Shown here: one piece after another, positions 47,657-56,705 of the stretch | Layout: each line of letters opens with the position of its first letter | How positions within the stretch are numbered: position 1 is the first letter of the stretch | Notes under the pieces: model-generated | Database searches by the model: none | Told to the model about the DNA's origin: nothing | Seen by the model: the letters and a program-made list of their open reading frames with translations, nothing else | Translations under genes and position numbers: made by a program | Assembly: GCF_004769235.1 (NCBI RefSeq) | Contig: NZ_RQFG01000005.1 | Coordinates: 1,178,001-1,242,000, forward strand | From: Leptospira kanakyensis | GTDB taxonomy: Bacteria > Spirochaetota > Leptospiria > Leptospirales > Leptospiraceae | Direction: 5' to 3' | Length of the DNA: 64,000 nt

Positions 47657-48010
47657 CTAATGACGAGTGGGATTAATTGTGCATTTTCCGTGAAACACGA
47701 CACCTTCTTCTACGATGAGGCGTGGAGTGACAATGTCTCCTTCCAATCGGCAGCTAGAAAGTAATGTAACTCGTTCTGTTGCATAGATGTTTCCGCGGAT
47801 TTCTCCTCCGGCAACCACCACTCTTGCTTTGATATCTGTATCGACGATTCCGGATTTTCCTATAAGTACCTTTCCGGTAGTTTCGAGGACTCCACGAAAT
47901 TTTCCATCAATACGAATGAGGCCTGGGAACTTGAATTCGCCAACGAACTCGGCGCCTTCCCCAATGATACTATTAACTAAAAATTCTTCTTCTGTAGATG
48001 GATTCGGCAT
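47657..48010 (-). CDS. Bactofilin (polymer-forming cytoskeletal protein)
   Basis: 117 residues. After a short tail the whole protein is a right-handed beta-helix: repeating turns such as GEFKFPGLIRIDGKFRG, GKVLIGKSGIVDTDIKA, VVVAGGEIRGNIYATE and RVTLLSSCRLEGD, which is the DUF583 bactofilin domain. Bactofilins form filaments that position cell-wall enzymes and help define helical shape in spirochaetes and Helicobacter. The start overlaps the M23 gene by one base, so translation is coupled. Confidence 0.93.
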   Translation of the reverse strand: MPNPSTEEEFLVNSIIGEGAEFVGEFKFPGLIRIDGKFRGVLETTGKVLIGKSGIVDTDIKARVVVAGGEIRGNIYATERVTLLSSCRLEGDIVTPRLIVEEGVVFHGKCTINPTRH

Positions 48011-48999
48011 TATTCTTGAATTTGGTTGAGAAACGAAAACGGATTCAACGCTTGGGTACCAACATGTACTTCATAATGAAGATGGTAAATCGGATTTTCT
48101 GGTGATTTTCCAACATAACCTAAGATGTCACCCTTGGAGAGTTTTTCATTTTTCTTAACACGAATTCTATCGAGGTTGGAGTAGATTGTTTTCCATCCAA
48201 ATCGATGTGATAATTTTACGTAGTAACCAGTAGCTGGAGAGTATCCAGTATCAAAAACAATTCCAGGAGCCGTTGCAATGACTTCCGCACCAGGAAAGGA
48301 TCCAATGTCTAGTCCTCTGTTGAGTTCTTCTTTTCCAGTCACTGGAGAAATGTATTTTCCAAATGGAAATAATACATAACCTTTTGTTGGCCAAATGGAT
48401 GGAGTGTTACGAATGATACTCTTTCTTTTTTTGATGAGTTTGATGATCTCTTCAGAAAGTTCAGAGGATAATTTTAAATTATGAATGTCTTCTTTGATGC
48501 GGAAAGATTCGTCCGTGATGTCTGATTGAGGTGTTCCTTGTAATGCGAGAAATTGTCCTGCTTGCCCACCCATCCCTTTGGAAACTCGAGAAGGATCTCC
48601 ACCAAGTTTGATATAGAGATTAGAAATTCTTTCGTAATAGTATTGGATGGTTTCGTGAAGAGAGTTAACCTCTTCTTTCATCTTGGAAGATTGTCTGATA
48701 AAGTCTTTGTTTGTTAAATTGAGCTCTGTGAGTTGGTGGATGGATCCACTATGAGAAAGAACGTTCACAGCGCTGATCACAAGAAGGATCACCATGATTC
48801 CAATGAAGATGGAAATCGCTTTGTAAGAGATAACAAAGTTAATGGTTCTGCGATCGGTGTGAGGAATGACCATAATTGTCAGACGTTCACGACCTTTTTT
48901 GTCTAGATCCTCGTAACGTTGGGATAACTTAAGCTTCCATTCCTGGACTTTATACCGTAATCGGTAAAAAATTAGATGTAGTCTTTGTTTTACTTCCAC
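48010..48999 (-). CDS. Membrane-anchored M23-type peptidase, probably inactive
   Basis: 329 residues. A cytoplasmic N-terminal part, one membrane segment (about 57-82, [20 protein letters not shown]), a coiled coil (about 90-200) and a C-terminal LytM (M23) domain. The motif expected as HxxxD reads NRGLD, and the usual YxHL reads YSNL; only HLHYEVH keeps its histidines. Thus two zinc/catalytic histidines are asparagine. The likely role is a scaffold that links bactofilin to the wall. Overlaps the bactofilin gene by one base. Confidence 0.88.
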   Translation of the reverse strand: MEVKQRLHLIFYRLRYKVQEWKLKLSQRYEDLDKKGRERLTIMVIPHTDRRTINFVISYKAISIFIGIMVILLVISAVNVLSHSGSIHQLTELNLTNKDFIRQSSKMKEEVNSLHETIQYYYERISNLYIKLGGDPSRVSKGMGGQAGQFLALQGTPQSDITDESFRIKEDIHNLKLSSELSEEIIKLIKKRKSIIRNTPSIWPTKGYVLFPFGKYISPVTGKEELNRGLDIGSFPGAEVIATAPGIVFDTGYSPATGYYVKLSHRFGWKTIYSNLDRIRVKKNEKLSKGDILGYVGKSPENPIYHLHYEVHVGTQALNPFSFLNQIQE

Positions 49000-49104
49000 G
49001 TTCTTTTTAGACCTTCGACTATTTAAACAAAACTTATCGTACCCACTATATCTTTCGATTGAATTTTCATTTTCATCCAGTGGAAATTACAAATCTTGCT
49101 ATTT

Positions 49105-49914
49105 ATGGGATATTCAACCATAGACACTCATTGCCACTTAGACATAATTCGGGAACAAGGCCAAGAGATAGAAGAAACACTGGCGAAATCCCGAATGGCT
49201 GGAGTAGACCGCATGGTTCAAATTGGGATAGATCTACCGAGTTCTATCGAGGCGGTTCGTATTTCAGAAACTCATTCGAAAGATGATTTAGAAATTTTCT
49301 ATTCGATTGGTTGTCATCCTACGGAAACTCATGAATTCCCTAATGCAGATCAAATTTTAGATTTAGCAAAATCCCGAATGGACGATCCAAAATTTTCTGC
49401 GATCGGTGAGATTGGTGTCGATCTCTATCATGATGCAAGCACACGACTTGCCCAGAATGAAGTGTTACGAAAATTTTTACAATTTTCTTCTGAGTACAAA
49501 TTACCAGTGGTGATTCATTCTCGGGATGCTTTTGAAGATACATACGAAGCATTGAAAGAATACAAATCAAAAGCCTTTGGTGTGATTCATTGTTTTACTT
49601 ATGATTATGAAGCAGCCAAACAGTTTGTTGATTTAGGGTATTACGTTTCCTTTTCTGGGATTGTGACTTTTAAGTCAGCAACCGATATTCAAGAAGCAGC
49701 ACGTAAGATTCCATTGGAAACCATTCTCATTGAAACTGATGCTCCTTTTCTATCACCAATGCCACATCGAGGCAAACGAAATGATTCCTCTCATTTACCA
49801 TTTGTTCTTGAGAAAATGTTTTCACTCCGAACAGAAACCAATGCAGAAGTAGCAGATCGCATTTATCAAAATTCATTAAAATTCACACAAAGAAAGGCTT
49901 ATCACCATGCTTGA
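49105..49914 (+). CDS. tatD: TatD-family metal-dependent hydrolase
   Basis: About 269 residues from the ATG at 49105; a TTG nine bases earlier is possible. TIDTHCHLD metal ligands at the N-terminus, [27 protein letters not shown] and [10 protein letters not shown] with the final metal aspartate: all TatD motifs, in order. Family members are 3'-5' DNases or act on D-tyrosyl-like substrates. The stop overlaps serS by eight bases. Confidence 0.92.
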   Translation: MGYSTIDTHCHLDIIREQGQEIEETLAKSRMAGVDRMVQIGIDLPSSIEAVRISETHSKDDLEIFYSIGCHPTETHEFPNADQILDLAKSRMDDPKFSAIGEIGVDLYHDASTRLAQNEVLRKFLQFSSEYKLPVVIHSRDAFEDTYEALKEYKSKAFGVIHCFTYDYEAAKQFVDLGYYVSFSGIVTFKSATDIQEAARKIPLETILIETDAPFLSPMPHRGKRNDSSHLPFVLEKMFSLRTETNAEVADRIYQNSLKFTQRKAYHHA

Positions 49915-51163
49915 TATCAACCGTATTGTTCAAAACCCTGAAGAGTTACTTTCCACCTTACAAAAACGAGGTGTAACTTCTACAGACATTGAAGCAAAAA
50001 TTAAATCTATCTCTGAAAAACAAAGAAAGCTAAAACTAGAAGTGGAAGACCTTCGTGCTGAGAGAAATCGAGTTTCTAAAGAAATTGGAATTCAAAAATC
50101 ACAAGGCAAAGACATCACAGAAATTTCTGCTTCGATGAAAGGTGTTGGTGATCAGATCAAAGCAATTGAAGAAGAACTGACCAAACAGGAAGAATCTTTG
50201 CATGATTTGAATTTAGGCCTTCCAAACTTACTGGATCCATCTGTTCCAGAAGGAAAATCAGAAGCAGATAATGTTCTTGTTCGCCAGTGGGGAGAAGTTC
50301 CAAAACTTTCCTTTGAGGCAAAAACTCATTTCGATATCGGAGAGGCTTTGGGTATTTTTGACTTTGAACGAGGAGTCAAACTTTCTGGTGCGAGGTTTTA
50401 TACATACCGTGGGCTTGGTGCCAAATTAGAAAGAGCACTTATGAATTTGATGCTTGATACTCATACTTCTGAAAATGGTTATGAAGAGATGTGGGTTCCG
50501 GTTCTTGTGAATGATGAGTCGATGACTGCCACAGGCCAACTTCCAAAGTTTGCCGAGGATTTTTACCGATTGGAAAAAGACGGACTCAATTTGATTCCTA
50601 CAGCAGAAGTTCCTCTCACCAATTATTACCGGGATGAAATCATTTCAGAAAAAGAATTACCAATTTCTGTATGTGCACACACTTCTTGTTTTCGCAGAGA
50701 AGCAGGGTCTTACGGACGAGATACACGTGGTCTTGTTCGGGTACACCAATTCCAAAAAGTCGAACTTGTGAAGTTTGTAGAACCGGAAACTTCGCAAAAC
50801 GAACACGAAAAGATGCTCCAAGATGCTGAATCTATTTTGCAAAAATTGAAACTTCCCTACCGTGTGATGTTACTTTGTAGTAAGGATATGTCTAGTGCCT
50901 CTTCCAAAACCTATGATATTGAAGTTTGGATGCCGGGACTTGGACGTTTTATGGAGATTTCCTCTGTTTCTAACTTCAAAGACTATCAAGCAAGACGGGG
51001 AAAAATTCGATACAAGTCAAAGGAAGGAAAAAACCTGCTCGTCCATACTCTGAATGGTTCCGGTCTTGCGATCGGTCGAACACTTGCTGCGGTGATCGAA
51101 AATTACCAATCAGCTGATGGAACCTTCCAAATTCCGGATGTATTGAAACAATATATTCGTTAG
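49907..51163 (+). CDS. serS: Seryl-tRNA synthetase
   Basis: 418 residues. N-terminal tRNA-binding coiled coil (about 30-105) and a class II core with motif 2 [28 protein letters not shown] and motif 3 [19 protein letters not shown]. It charges tRNA-Ser, of which three genes are located at 58.4-59.6 kb. Co-translated with tatD. Confidence 0.97.
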   Translation: MLDINRIVQNPEELLSTLQKRGVTSTDIEAKIKSISEKQRKLKLEVEDLRAERNRVSKEIGIQKSQGKDITEISASMKGVGDQIKAIEEELTKQEESLHDLNLGLPNLLDPSVPEGKSEADNVLVRQWGEVPKLSFEAKTHFDIGEALGIFDFERGVKLSGARFYTYRGLGAKLERALMNLMLDTHTSENGYEEMWVPVLVNDESMTATGQLPKFAEDFYRLEKDGLNLIPTAEVPLTNYYRDEIISEKELPISVCAHTSCFRREAGSYGRDTRGLVRVHQFQKVELVKFVEPETSQNEHEKMLQDAESILQKLKLPYRVMLLCSKDMSSASSKTYDIEVWMPGLGRFMEISSVSNFKDYQARRGKIRYKSKEGKNLLVHTLNGSGLAIGRTLAAVIENYQSADGTFQIPDVLKQYIR

Positions 51164-51168
51164 TAATT

Positions 51169-51208
51169 TAGGGCAGATGACCGAGGTGTCAAATGCCCTA
51201 TTCACTTT
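51169..51208 (+). terminator. Possible terminator after serS
   Basis: TAGGGCA (51169-51175) pairs perfectly with TGCCCTA (51194-51200), with an 18-base loop and a T-rich sequence after. The ATG at 51193 lies within the right arm, one reason not to start the next gene there. Confidence 0.35.
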
Positions 51209-51385
51209 TATCCAAATTTTTATCTAAATCAAAGTTAAAGACAAAGTTTCCATTCAGAACTCTTTCTCTTCCTCTACTTCAAATTTCAAACTCGGTCAAA
51301 CTCTCATCTAAGGTTATTTCTAAATCTAGTTTTAAAAGTGAACAAATAGAAATTTTAAAACCAAACTCTCTTTACTCTGTATTGG

Positions 51386-51549
51386 GAGGGGCGCGGATAT
51401 ATATGCAATGCAGATATTCGACGCCTTTGGGGGAATATACGCTCTACGGAAAAAATGCACAAAATAGCGATTATGCGAATAGCCTATATTCTGATTTCCA
51501 CAATAATCAGGGAAATATGCGTTATGCGTATATTCGCCTACATTTCCTC
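51386..51549. repeat. Palindrome-rich 164-base element, possibly a MITE-like repeat
   Basis: The 353 bases between serS and the next gene hold a dense set of imperfect palindromes. GAATATACGC (51433-51442) pairs with GCGTATATTC (51526-51535); the ends, GAGGGGCGCGGATATATATGC (51386) and GCGTATATTCGCCTACATTTCCTC (51526-51549), can be aligned as imperfect terminal inverted repeats; and CTGATT/AATCAG (51491-51510) form a hairpin. No gene is needed to explain it. Only one copy was noticed in the window. Confidence 0.4.
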
Positions 51550-52854
51550 AAAGGGAAAGAATGGATCTTGCAATCTTTAAGGAACATTCAATTTTCCAAT
51601 TTATTCTACATTCTTTCCTTTTCTCTTTTTTTCTCCCTACCGATGCTTGCGCAAGTGCAACCTAGTGAACCAAGCCTCTTAGTGGCTCCTATCCAAGGAC
51701 CAATCAATACTGAATTCCAAGAGTTTGGGCCAACGATGACTCCTGATGCCAAAACTTTATATTTTTATTCAAAACGTTCTAATCGTGGTTATACGGAAAT
51801 TTTTAAATCGGAACGAAAAAAAGATGGAACTTGGGATTTTCCAGAAGAAGTAGATGTTTTGAATTCTCCCTTTGACGACCAAAGTCCATTTATATCTCGT
51901 GATGGAAAAACACTTTTGTTATCATCAAATCGTGATGGTTCCGTAGAAGTGATGTTACCTGATGGAAAGGTGGGCATTTCCAGAGATTTGTATGTTTCCA
52001 ATTGGGATGGAAAAAGTTGGAGCCAACCTGTGGCATTGCCCGCTCCGATCAACACAGAAGAAATCGAAGAAAATCCCCATTTACTCGGTGATACTTTACT
52101 CTTTACAAGATATCCATTTGGGAAACCAAATTTGGCAAAAGTATATTTTAGCCAATACAAAGGAGAGAAATGGTCTACCCCAAAACCTCTTCCTTCACCC
52201 ATTAATGATAATTATGCAACCATTGCAGCCGCATTTAATGATGATGGAAGTCTATTGTTTTTTTCATCGAACCGTCCTGGTGGTTACGGTGGGTTTGATT
52301 TATACATGGCGAAAATTGATGGAGATTCGTTTAAAGATATCGAGAATTTAGGTGCACCTATCAATTCGAGTGAAGATGAAGCATACATTGTATTCCAGCA
52401 GATAAAAAAAACATTTTTGTTTTGTAGGCGAGTGGAAGGAAGATCGTTTGACCTTTTTAGCGCATCCGTTCCTAAACAAGAAAATCTAGTACAAAAGAAA
52501 CTAGAAGAAACCAAAAAAATATCATTGGACTCTGTGTATTTTGAAAGGGCCTCCTCAATTTTAAAACCAGAGTCATCCATTCCTTTGGATGCCATCGTTG
52601 ATTACTTACATGAAAACGCTGATAAAAAGATGAAAATTATCGGCCATACAGATTTAACCGGTACGTTTGAGGACAATATGGTTCTTTCAAAGGAAAGAGC
52701 AGAGTCCGTAAAACAGTATTTAGTCTCTAAAGGAGTGGATCCGAAACGACTCGCAACCGACGGAAAAGGACCGACACAACCTGTAGTGCAAGCGACAGAT
52801 GAGGCCTCCTCTAAAAAAAATCGCCGAACTGAATTTGTCCTGATTGATCCTTAA
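51517..52854 (+). CDS. PD40-repeat OmpA-family outer-membrane protein
   Basis: About 445 residues from the ATG at 51517 (AGGGA just upstream); a TTG at 51568 would give a more standard signal peptide. The frame stays open to 51193, but the extra part crosses a hairpin and an element rich in palindromes and looks non-coding. After the signal segment (FSNLFYILSFSLFFSLPMLAQ), PD40/TolB-type propeller repeats such as GPTMTPDAKTLYFYSKR and SPFISRDGKTLLLSSNR and SSNRPGGYGGFDLYMA follow, then the OmpA C-terminal peptidoglycan-binding domain with IIGHTDLTGTFEDN and SKERAESVKQYLVSKGVDPKRL. It is anchored to wall and envelope. Confidence 0.87.
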   Translation: MRYAYIRLHFLKGKEWILQSLRNIQFSNLFYILSFSLFFSLPMLAQVQPSEPSLLVAPIQGPINTEFQEFGPTMTPDAKTLYFYSKRSNRGYTEIFKSERKKDGTWDFPEEVDVLNSPFDDQSPFISRDGKTLLLSSNRDGSVEVMLPDGKVGISRDLYVSNWDGKSWSQPVALPAPINTEEIEENPHLLGDTLLFTRYPFGKPNLAKVYFSQYKGEKWSTPKPLPSPINDNYATIAAAFNDDGSLLFFSSNRPGGYGGFDLYMAKIDGDSFKDIENLGAPINSSEDEAYIVFQQIKKTFLFCRRVEGRSFDLFSASVPKQENLVQKKLEETKKISLDSVYFERASSILKPESSIPLDAIVDYLHENADKKMKIIGHTDLTGTFEDNMVLSKERAESVKQYLVSKGVDPKRLATDGKGPTQPVVQATDEASSKKNRRTEFVLIDP

Positions 52855-52890
52855 TTTTTCCTTGCCGTTTCTATTTCCAAAGAAAAGGTA

Positions 52891-53754
52891 ATGGGGATGT
52901 TGCTTCTTCTTTGGATTCGAAATTTTGGATTTGTTTTCATTATTGGCGTTTTCTTCTCATTCTCTATTTCCGCAGAGCCGAGTCTGGTTTTAGAAAAAAT
53001 TAAAAAAACTAAAACACTTACGGTTTCCGTAAATGAATTTTATGATCCATTTTATATTGAAAATCCCAATCCGAATTTTCCTGGGCTTGATGTAGAGTTA
53101 GCACAAGAGTATGCAAAATTTTTAGATGTAGATTTAAAAATCATTCCATTACGCACCTTTGACCAACATGCAAGGATGTTAGAAAAAGGTGATACACAAA
53201 TTGCCATGGCGGGAATTTCATCCTCAATCAATCGATTTAGAGATGTCTACTTTACTGATCCCTATTTAATTTCGACACCGGCTGCTTTGGTGAACAGGAC
53301 AGCTCTTCCACCGGAACCCGAGGGACAAATTGTAACCGTTCAATTATTTCGTAATTTAAATGACCTAACAAACATTACGGGAATTTCCTATTCTGTACTC
53401 GCAAATAGTTCTAACCATCAGTTCTTAAGGGATGTTTTTCCGAAGGCACAGACCTTTTCTTATTTCACCAATGAGGCTGCATTAAACGAACTAAAGAAAA
53501 ACAATGTAAACGCATTTGTTGCCGATTCTTTTTACATTCAGGCACTTTTACAAAAAGACTCTTCACTGCGAGCCAACTATTTACCAATTTTGGGAGTTGT
53601 GCAGGAAGACCATATCAGCATGGCCACTGCAAAACGAGATGTAGAATTTCTTTATAATTTAAATTTCTTTATCAAAGAATTGAAACGTACAGGAAAAATC
53701 CAAGGTTTGATTAACAAATATTTTAAATCCAACCAATGGGTGAAAAAAGAATAA
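52891..53754 (+). CDS. Periplasmic solute-binding protein, family 3 (orphan)
   Basis: 287 residues. Signal peptide (FVFIIGVFFSFSISA) and a type 2 periplasmic binding fold: LTVSVNEFYDPFYI, PGLDVELAQEYAKFL, IAMAGISSSINRFRDVYFTDPYL near the ligand cleft, and KYFKS at the end. Family 3 proteins usually bind polar amino acids or opines. No ABC permease or ATPase is adjacent; a beta-barrel gene starts 6 bases later. The first ATG is chosen, a second lies six bases in. Confidence 0.85.
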   Translation: MGMLLLLWIRNFGFVFIIGVFFSFSISAEPSLVLEKIKKTKTLTVSVNEFYDPFYIENPNPNFPGLDVELAQEYAKFLDVDLKIIPLRTFDQHARMLEKGDTQIAMAGISSSINRFRDVYFTDPYLISTPAALVNRTALPPEPEGQIVTVQLFRNLNDLTNITGISYSVLANSSNHQFLRDVFPKAQTFSYFTNEAALNELKKNNVNAFVADSFYIQALLQKDSSLRANYLPILGVVQEDHISMATAKRDVEFLYNLNFFIKELKRTGKIQGLINKYFKSNQWVKKE

Positions 53755-53760
53755 ACTGAA

Positions 53761-55311
53761 ATGTCATTACGAAATTTATTTTTCATTTGTTTTGTTTTTC
53801 TTTTGATTCCTTCTCATCTTTTGTTTGCTCAAGAAGAAGAATCACAAAGAACCTTTATGAATTTTAATGGTTCCTTTAGGGTTCGTGCCACAAACGTTGG
53901 GCGTGATGTTTTATTAGAAAGAAAAACACCTGTTACACCAATCAACAATTTAGAAAAAGAAAATACGGAACGCCAACAAACAGAACAACAAACAATACAA
54001 TCGGATTTAGAAAGAAGGCAACAAGGATTACCAAGCCAAATCACTCGTAGAAAGGAAGACGTAAGTTATTACGATTCACGGTTTCTTTACAATATGAGTT
54101 TTTCCGCAAACAAGTACGTGGAAGGAGTTTGGGGGATGCAAGTTGGTGATATTCCTTTTGGTGGAAAAGGGTTAAGAGCTACGGGTCCAGATGGTTTTGA
54201 TCCGGGACTCGTTGGTCCAGGTTCTGGTGGAGAAAGAGGTCGGACAGCAGCAGTCAACGTCCAGACAAACTTTTTATACTTAAACTTTCGAATTCCTGAA
54301 TCGGGACTATTTATCAAAGTTGGCCAACAACTTTTTAGTTCTGCGCAGGGACGTGTTTTATTTTCTACAGGAACTGGTGTCAGTATTCTTAAAAACTTTC
54401 AATTTTTACGACTCTCATTGGAAGGTGGAATTTTACGAGCACGCGACCAAAGTTTTATGGATGTGGATAAAAATGGATTCGCAGATAAAAATTACCAAAG
54501 TTCTAATATCTATTACAATCGATTGAAATTTGAATACTTTCGAAACATTCGCAATGAAGTATATGCCTATTTTTTGGATGATAATGATAAATCGGATAAT
54601 GAAACAGCAAGACTGGCTTGGTATGGTCTTCATAATGAATTTAACTTTCAAAAATTTTCATTCATTGTTCATGGAATTTTAAATACAGGAACTGTAAAAA
54701 AATTACGCGCGGTAACAGATACGAGTGATGTTACTATTTACAATACTACGCAAAGGCATTTCATCAAAGGGGGTATGTATGATTTTCAATTTACTTACCG
54801 ATGGAGTGAATCACTTAACTTTAATTTGATCGCTCTTGGAACAACAGGAAGACCTGGTTACGATGAAAAAGGTCATGAAGCTAATTTAAAAGGAAATGGA
54901 TACAGGACTTTAGCTCCTGGATTTTCCATTTCCAACATTGCAACGGACTTTACAGGTGGTTATGTCTTATTCAATGGATCTAGTTTTTCTGGTTTAAACG
55001 AATATGGCTTTTACTCCAACATCATTGCCTTTGGTCCATACCAATTTACCTTAGGTTACTATCAGTTGTGGGCCACTAAATCACCAGAGATTCGGATCAA
55101 TCGTGAATTTAGTGAACTCAATGGATACAGAACATCCACTTATATGGGGATGGAATATAATTTTAACGTTCGTTATAACGTAACATCAGATTTCCAAATC
55201 ATCTTTCGGTCTGGTTACTTCGTAGCTGGGGATGCTCTTTTTGTATTGTTAGATTCAAAATATGGACGAGTATTACGGGAAGCGTTCATTGTGTTTGAAC
55301 ATCGTTTTTAA
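53761..55311 (+). CDS. Putative outer-membrane beta-barrel protein
   Basis: 516 residues. Signal peptide (FFICFVFLLIPSHLLFAQ), a polar Gln-Glu-rich linker (about 60-100), then alternating amphipathic strands with many Tyr/Phe, ending in EHRF with the terminal phenylalanine typical of outer-membrane porins. Several strands, for example YNRLKFEYFRNIRNEVYAYFLDD, suggest an alginate-export or porin-like barrel. Substrate unknown. Close to the solute-binding protein gene, so the two may function together. Confidence 0.75.
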   Translation: MSLRNLFFICFVFLLIPSHLLFAQEEESQRTFMNFNGSFRVRATNVGRDVLLERKTPVTPINNLEKENTERQQTEQQTIQSDLERRQQGLPSQITRRKEDVSYYDSRFLYNMSFSANKYVEGVWGMQVGDIPFGGKGLRATGPDGFDPGLVGPGSGGERGRTAAVNVQTNFLYLNFRIPESGLFIKVGQQLFSSAQGRVLFSTGTGVSILKNFQFLRLSLEGGILRARDQSFMDVDKNGFADKNYQSSNIYYNRLKFEYFRNIRNEVYAYFLDDNDKSDNETARLAWYGLHNEFNFQKFSFIVHGILNTGTVKKLRAVTDTSDVTIYNTTQRHFIKGGMYDFQFTYRWSESLNFNLIALGTTGRPGYDEKGHEANLKGNGYRTLAPGFSISNIATDFTGGYVLFNGSSFSGLNEYGFYSNIIAFGPYQFTLGYYQLWATKSPEIRINREFSELNGYRTSTYMGMEYNFNVRYNVTSDFQIIFRSGYFVAGDALFVLLDSKYGRVLREAFIVFEHRF

Positions 55312-55377
55312 AACAATAAATATTGTTTTGATTCGCTTTCTACGATCCGTAGTATAAATCCAAAGAGGTAAAAATTG

Positions 55378-55635
55378 ATGAATAGGCTAATTCAACGGAT
55401 TTTGGTTTTTTCTTTTTTGGTGAATTGTTATGCGTTCGATTCTTTTGAGAGTCATGATGAAAAGGAAAAGAAAAAATCGGATAAAAAATTTGAATCTATT
55501 TGTATATCTATGATGGCTCTATATTTTTCCACATGTTCGGATTCAAACAAACCGCGGAACCTCTGTTCTGATATGTATTTACAATGTCTTTATGCTTGCA
55601 CGCCGCAAACCTCACTCCCTGGATGTGGATTTTAA
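55378..55635 (+). CDS. Small cysteine-rich putative lipoprotein
   Basis: 85 residues from the ATG at 55378, which has AGAGG upstream (55363-55368). Signal: ILVFSFLVNC, lipobox Cys near residue 19. The mature part has a Lys/Asp/Glu-rich stretch, then six cysteines (ICIS, TCSD, LCSD, QCLYACTP, GCGF), which could be disulfide-paired outside the cytoplasm. I do not recognise a family. It is the last gene of the plus-strand envelope set and is followed by a hairpin. Confidence 0.6.
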   Translation: MNRLIQRILVFSFLVNCYAFDSFESHDEKEKKKSDKKFESICISMMALYFSTCSDSNKPRNLCSDMYLQCLYACTPQTSLPGCGF

Positions 55636-55637
55636 TT

Positions 55638-55672
55638 GAATACACGACAGTTTCGTATTCGAATTTTGGTCT
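55638..55672 (+). terminator. Possible terminator after the Cys-rich lipoprotein gene
   Basis: GAATAC (55638-55643) and GTATTC (55655-55660) enclose an 11-base loop and are followed by AATTTTGG. Short stem, so moderate support. Confidence 0.4.
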
Positions 55673-55733
55673 CATTGTAAATTTAAAATTAATGAATAAA
55701 CAAAAAATTAAGACAAGATTCGCATAATTTCGA

Positions 55734-56342
55734 TTAAAGAGTCAATCTAGACTTAATTGCTTTGCCTAACGTGTATTGGTCTGAATATTCCAATGTTCCA
55801 CCAATGGTAATTCCATGGGCAATTCTTGTGATTTTGATTTCCATCGGTTTGATGACTGTGGAAAGATAAGATGCAGTGGCATCCCCTTCTAGTGTCGGGT
55901 TTGTGGCAATCAGAACTTCTTTGATTTCTCCGTCTTCCAATCTTTTTAAAAGTTGACGAATTCTTAATTGGTCAGGTCCAATCCCATCCAAAGGAGAAAT
56001 GGCTCCATTGAGTACATGGTATTTACCAACATATTCCTTTGTATTTTCGATGAAGAAAATGTCTTCTGGTTGTTCCACAACACATAGTATCCCTGTTTCT
56101 CTGCTGTCTGACAAACATATAGAACATACCGCATCTTCTGTCAGTCCGCCGCATTCATCGCAAAATCGTAGTTTGACTTTTGCTTCTTCGATATTGGACA
56201 ACCAAGTTTGAAAGGTAGAGGGATCCATTCTTAAAATATGAAATCCAATTCTTGTCGCACTTTTTTTCCCAATTCCAGGAAGGCTTGAAAAGGATTGGAT
56301 TAGTTTTTGAAATTGTGGATCAGACAGGTGGGAACCCTCCAT
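55734..56342 (-). CDS. recR: Recombination protein RecR
   Basis: About 202 residues from the ATG at 56342. The helix-hairpin-helix SSLPGIGKKSATRIGFHIL, four-cysteine zinc finger CDECGGLTEDAVCSICL and Toprim ILCVVEQPEDIFFIE motifs are all present. RecR works with RecF (33944-35047) to load RecA at gaps. Overlaps the ybaB stop by about 23 bases; the two genes follow dnaX, as in many bacteria. Confidence 0.94.
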   Translation of the reverse strand: MEGSHLSDPQFQKLIQSFSSLPGIGKKSATRIGFHILRMDPSTFQTWLSNIEEAKVKLRFCDECGGLTEDAVCSICLSDSRETGILCVVEQPEDIFFIENTKEYVGKYHVLNGAISPLDGIGPDQLRIRQLLKRLEDGEIKEVLIATNPTLEGDATASYLSTVIKPMEIKITRIAHGITIGGTLEYSDQYTLGKAIKSRLTL

Positions 56343-56691
56343 CCTTTTGGAGTTGGTTGAACACTCCTTCAAAATCACTAGGATTGAAACCCAGGACATT
56401 TTTCATTTCATGAGCCATGGTTTCTTTGGCTTTTCTTTGTACTTCGTTTGTTGCAGAAAGAATCAAATCTTCTAACATTTTTTTATCGTCTGCATTGAAC
56501 ATAATGGGATTGATGTTGAGATTCGTAAGAATTCCATCAGCTGTTGCCGTTACTTCTACCATTCCCGCTCCTGCTGAGGCAGTGACTCGAATCTGAGCGA
56601 GTCGTTTAGCGAGTTCCTCTTGTTTTTCTTTGATGTTTCCGAGTTGCGAGAAAGCTTCCCGCATTTGTTTCATTTGATCAAAAATTCCCAT
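56320..56691 (-). CDS. YbaB/EbfC family nucleoid-associated protein
   Basis: 123 residues. The typical length and pattern: a helical N-terminus (DQMKQMREAFSQLGNIKEKQ), the central GAGMVEVTATADG strand, LEDLILSATNEVQRKAKE helix and a disordered tail with NPSDFEGVFNQLQ. YbaB binds DNA non-specifically. dnaX-ybaB-recR is a common order, and dnaX ends 14 bases upstream. Confidence 0.92.
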   Translation of the reverse strand: MGIFDQMKQMREAFSQLGNIKEKQEELAKRLAQIRVTASAGAGMVEVTATADGILTNLNINPIMFNADDKKMLEDLILSATNEVQRKAKETMAHEMKNVLGFNPSDFEGVFNQLQKDGGFPPV

Positions 56692-56705
56692 AGTACCTTT
56701 TGGAC

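Noticed and set aside
47680..47700. Possible third parS (TTTTCCGTGAAACA-like)
   Set aside because: About four mismatches to the 16-base palindrome, with only one half-site intact; within the bactofilin gene.
51193..51516. Upstream extension of the OmpA/PD40 protein to an ATG at 51193
   Set aside because: The ATG lies in a hairpin arm after serS, and the extra 108 residues cross a palindrome-rich segment and precede the signal peptide; coding is unlikely though the frame is open.
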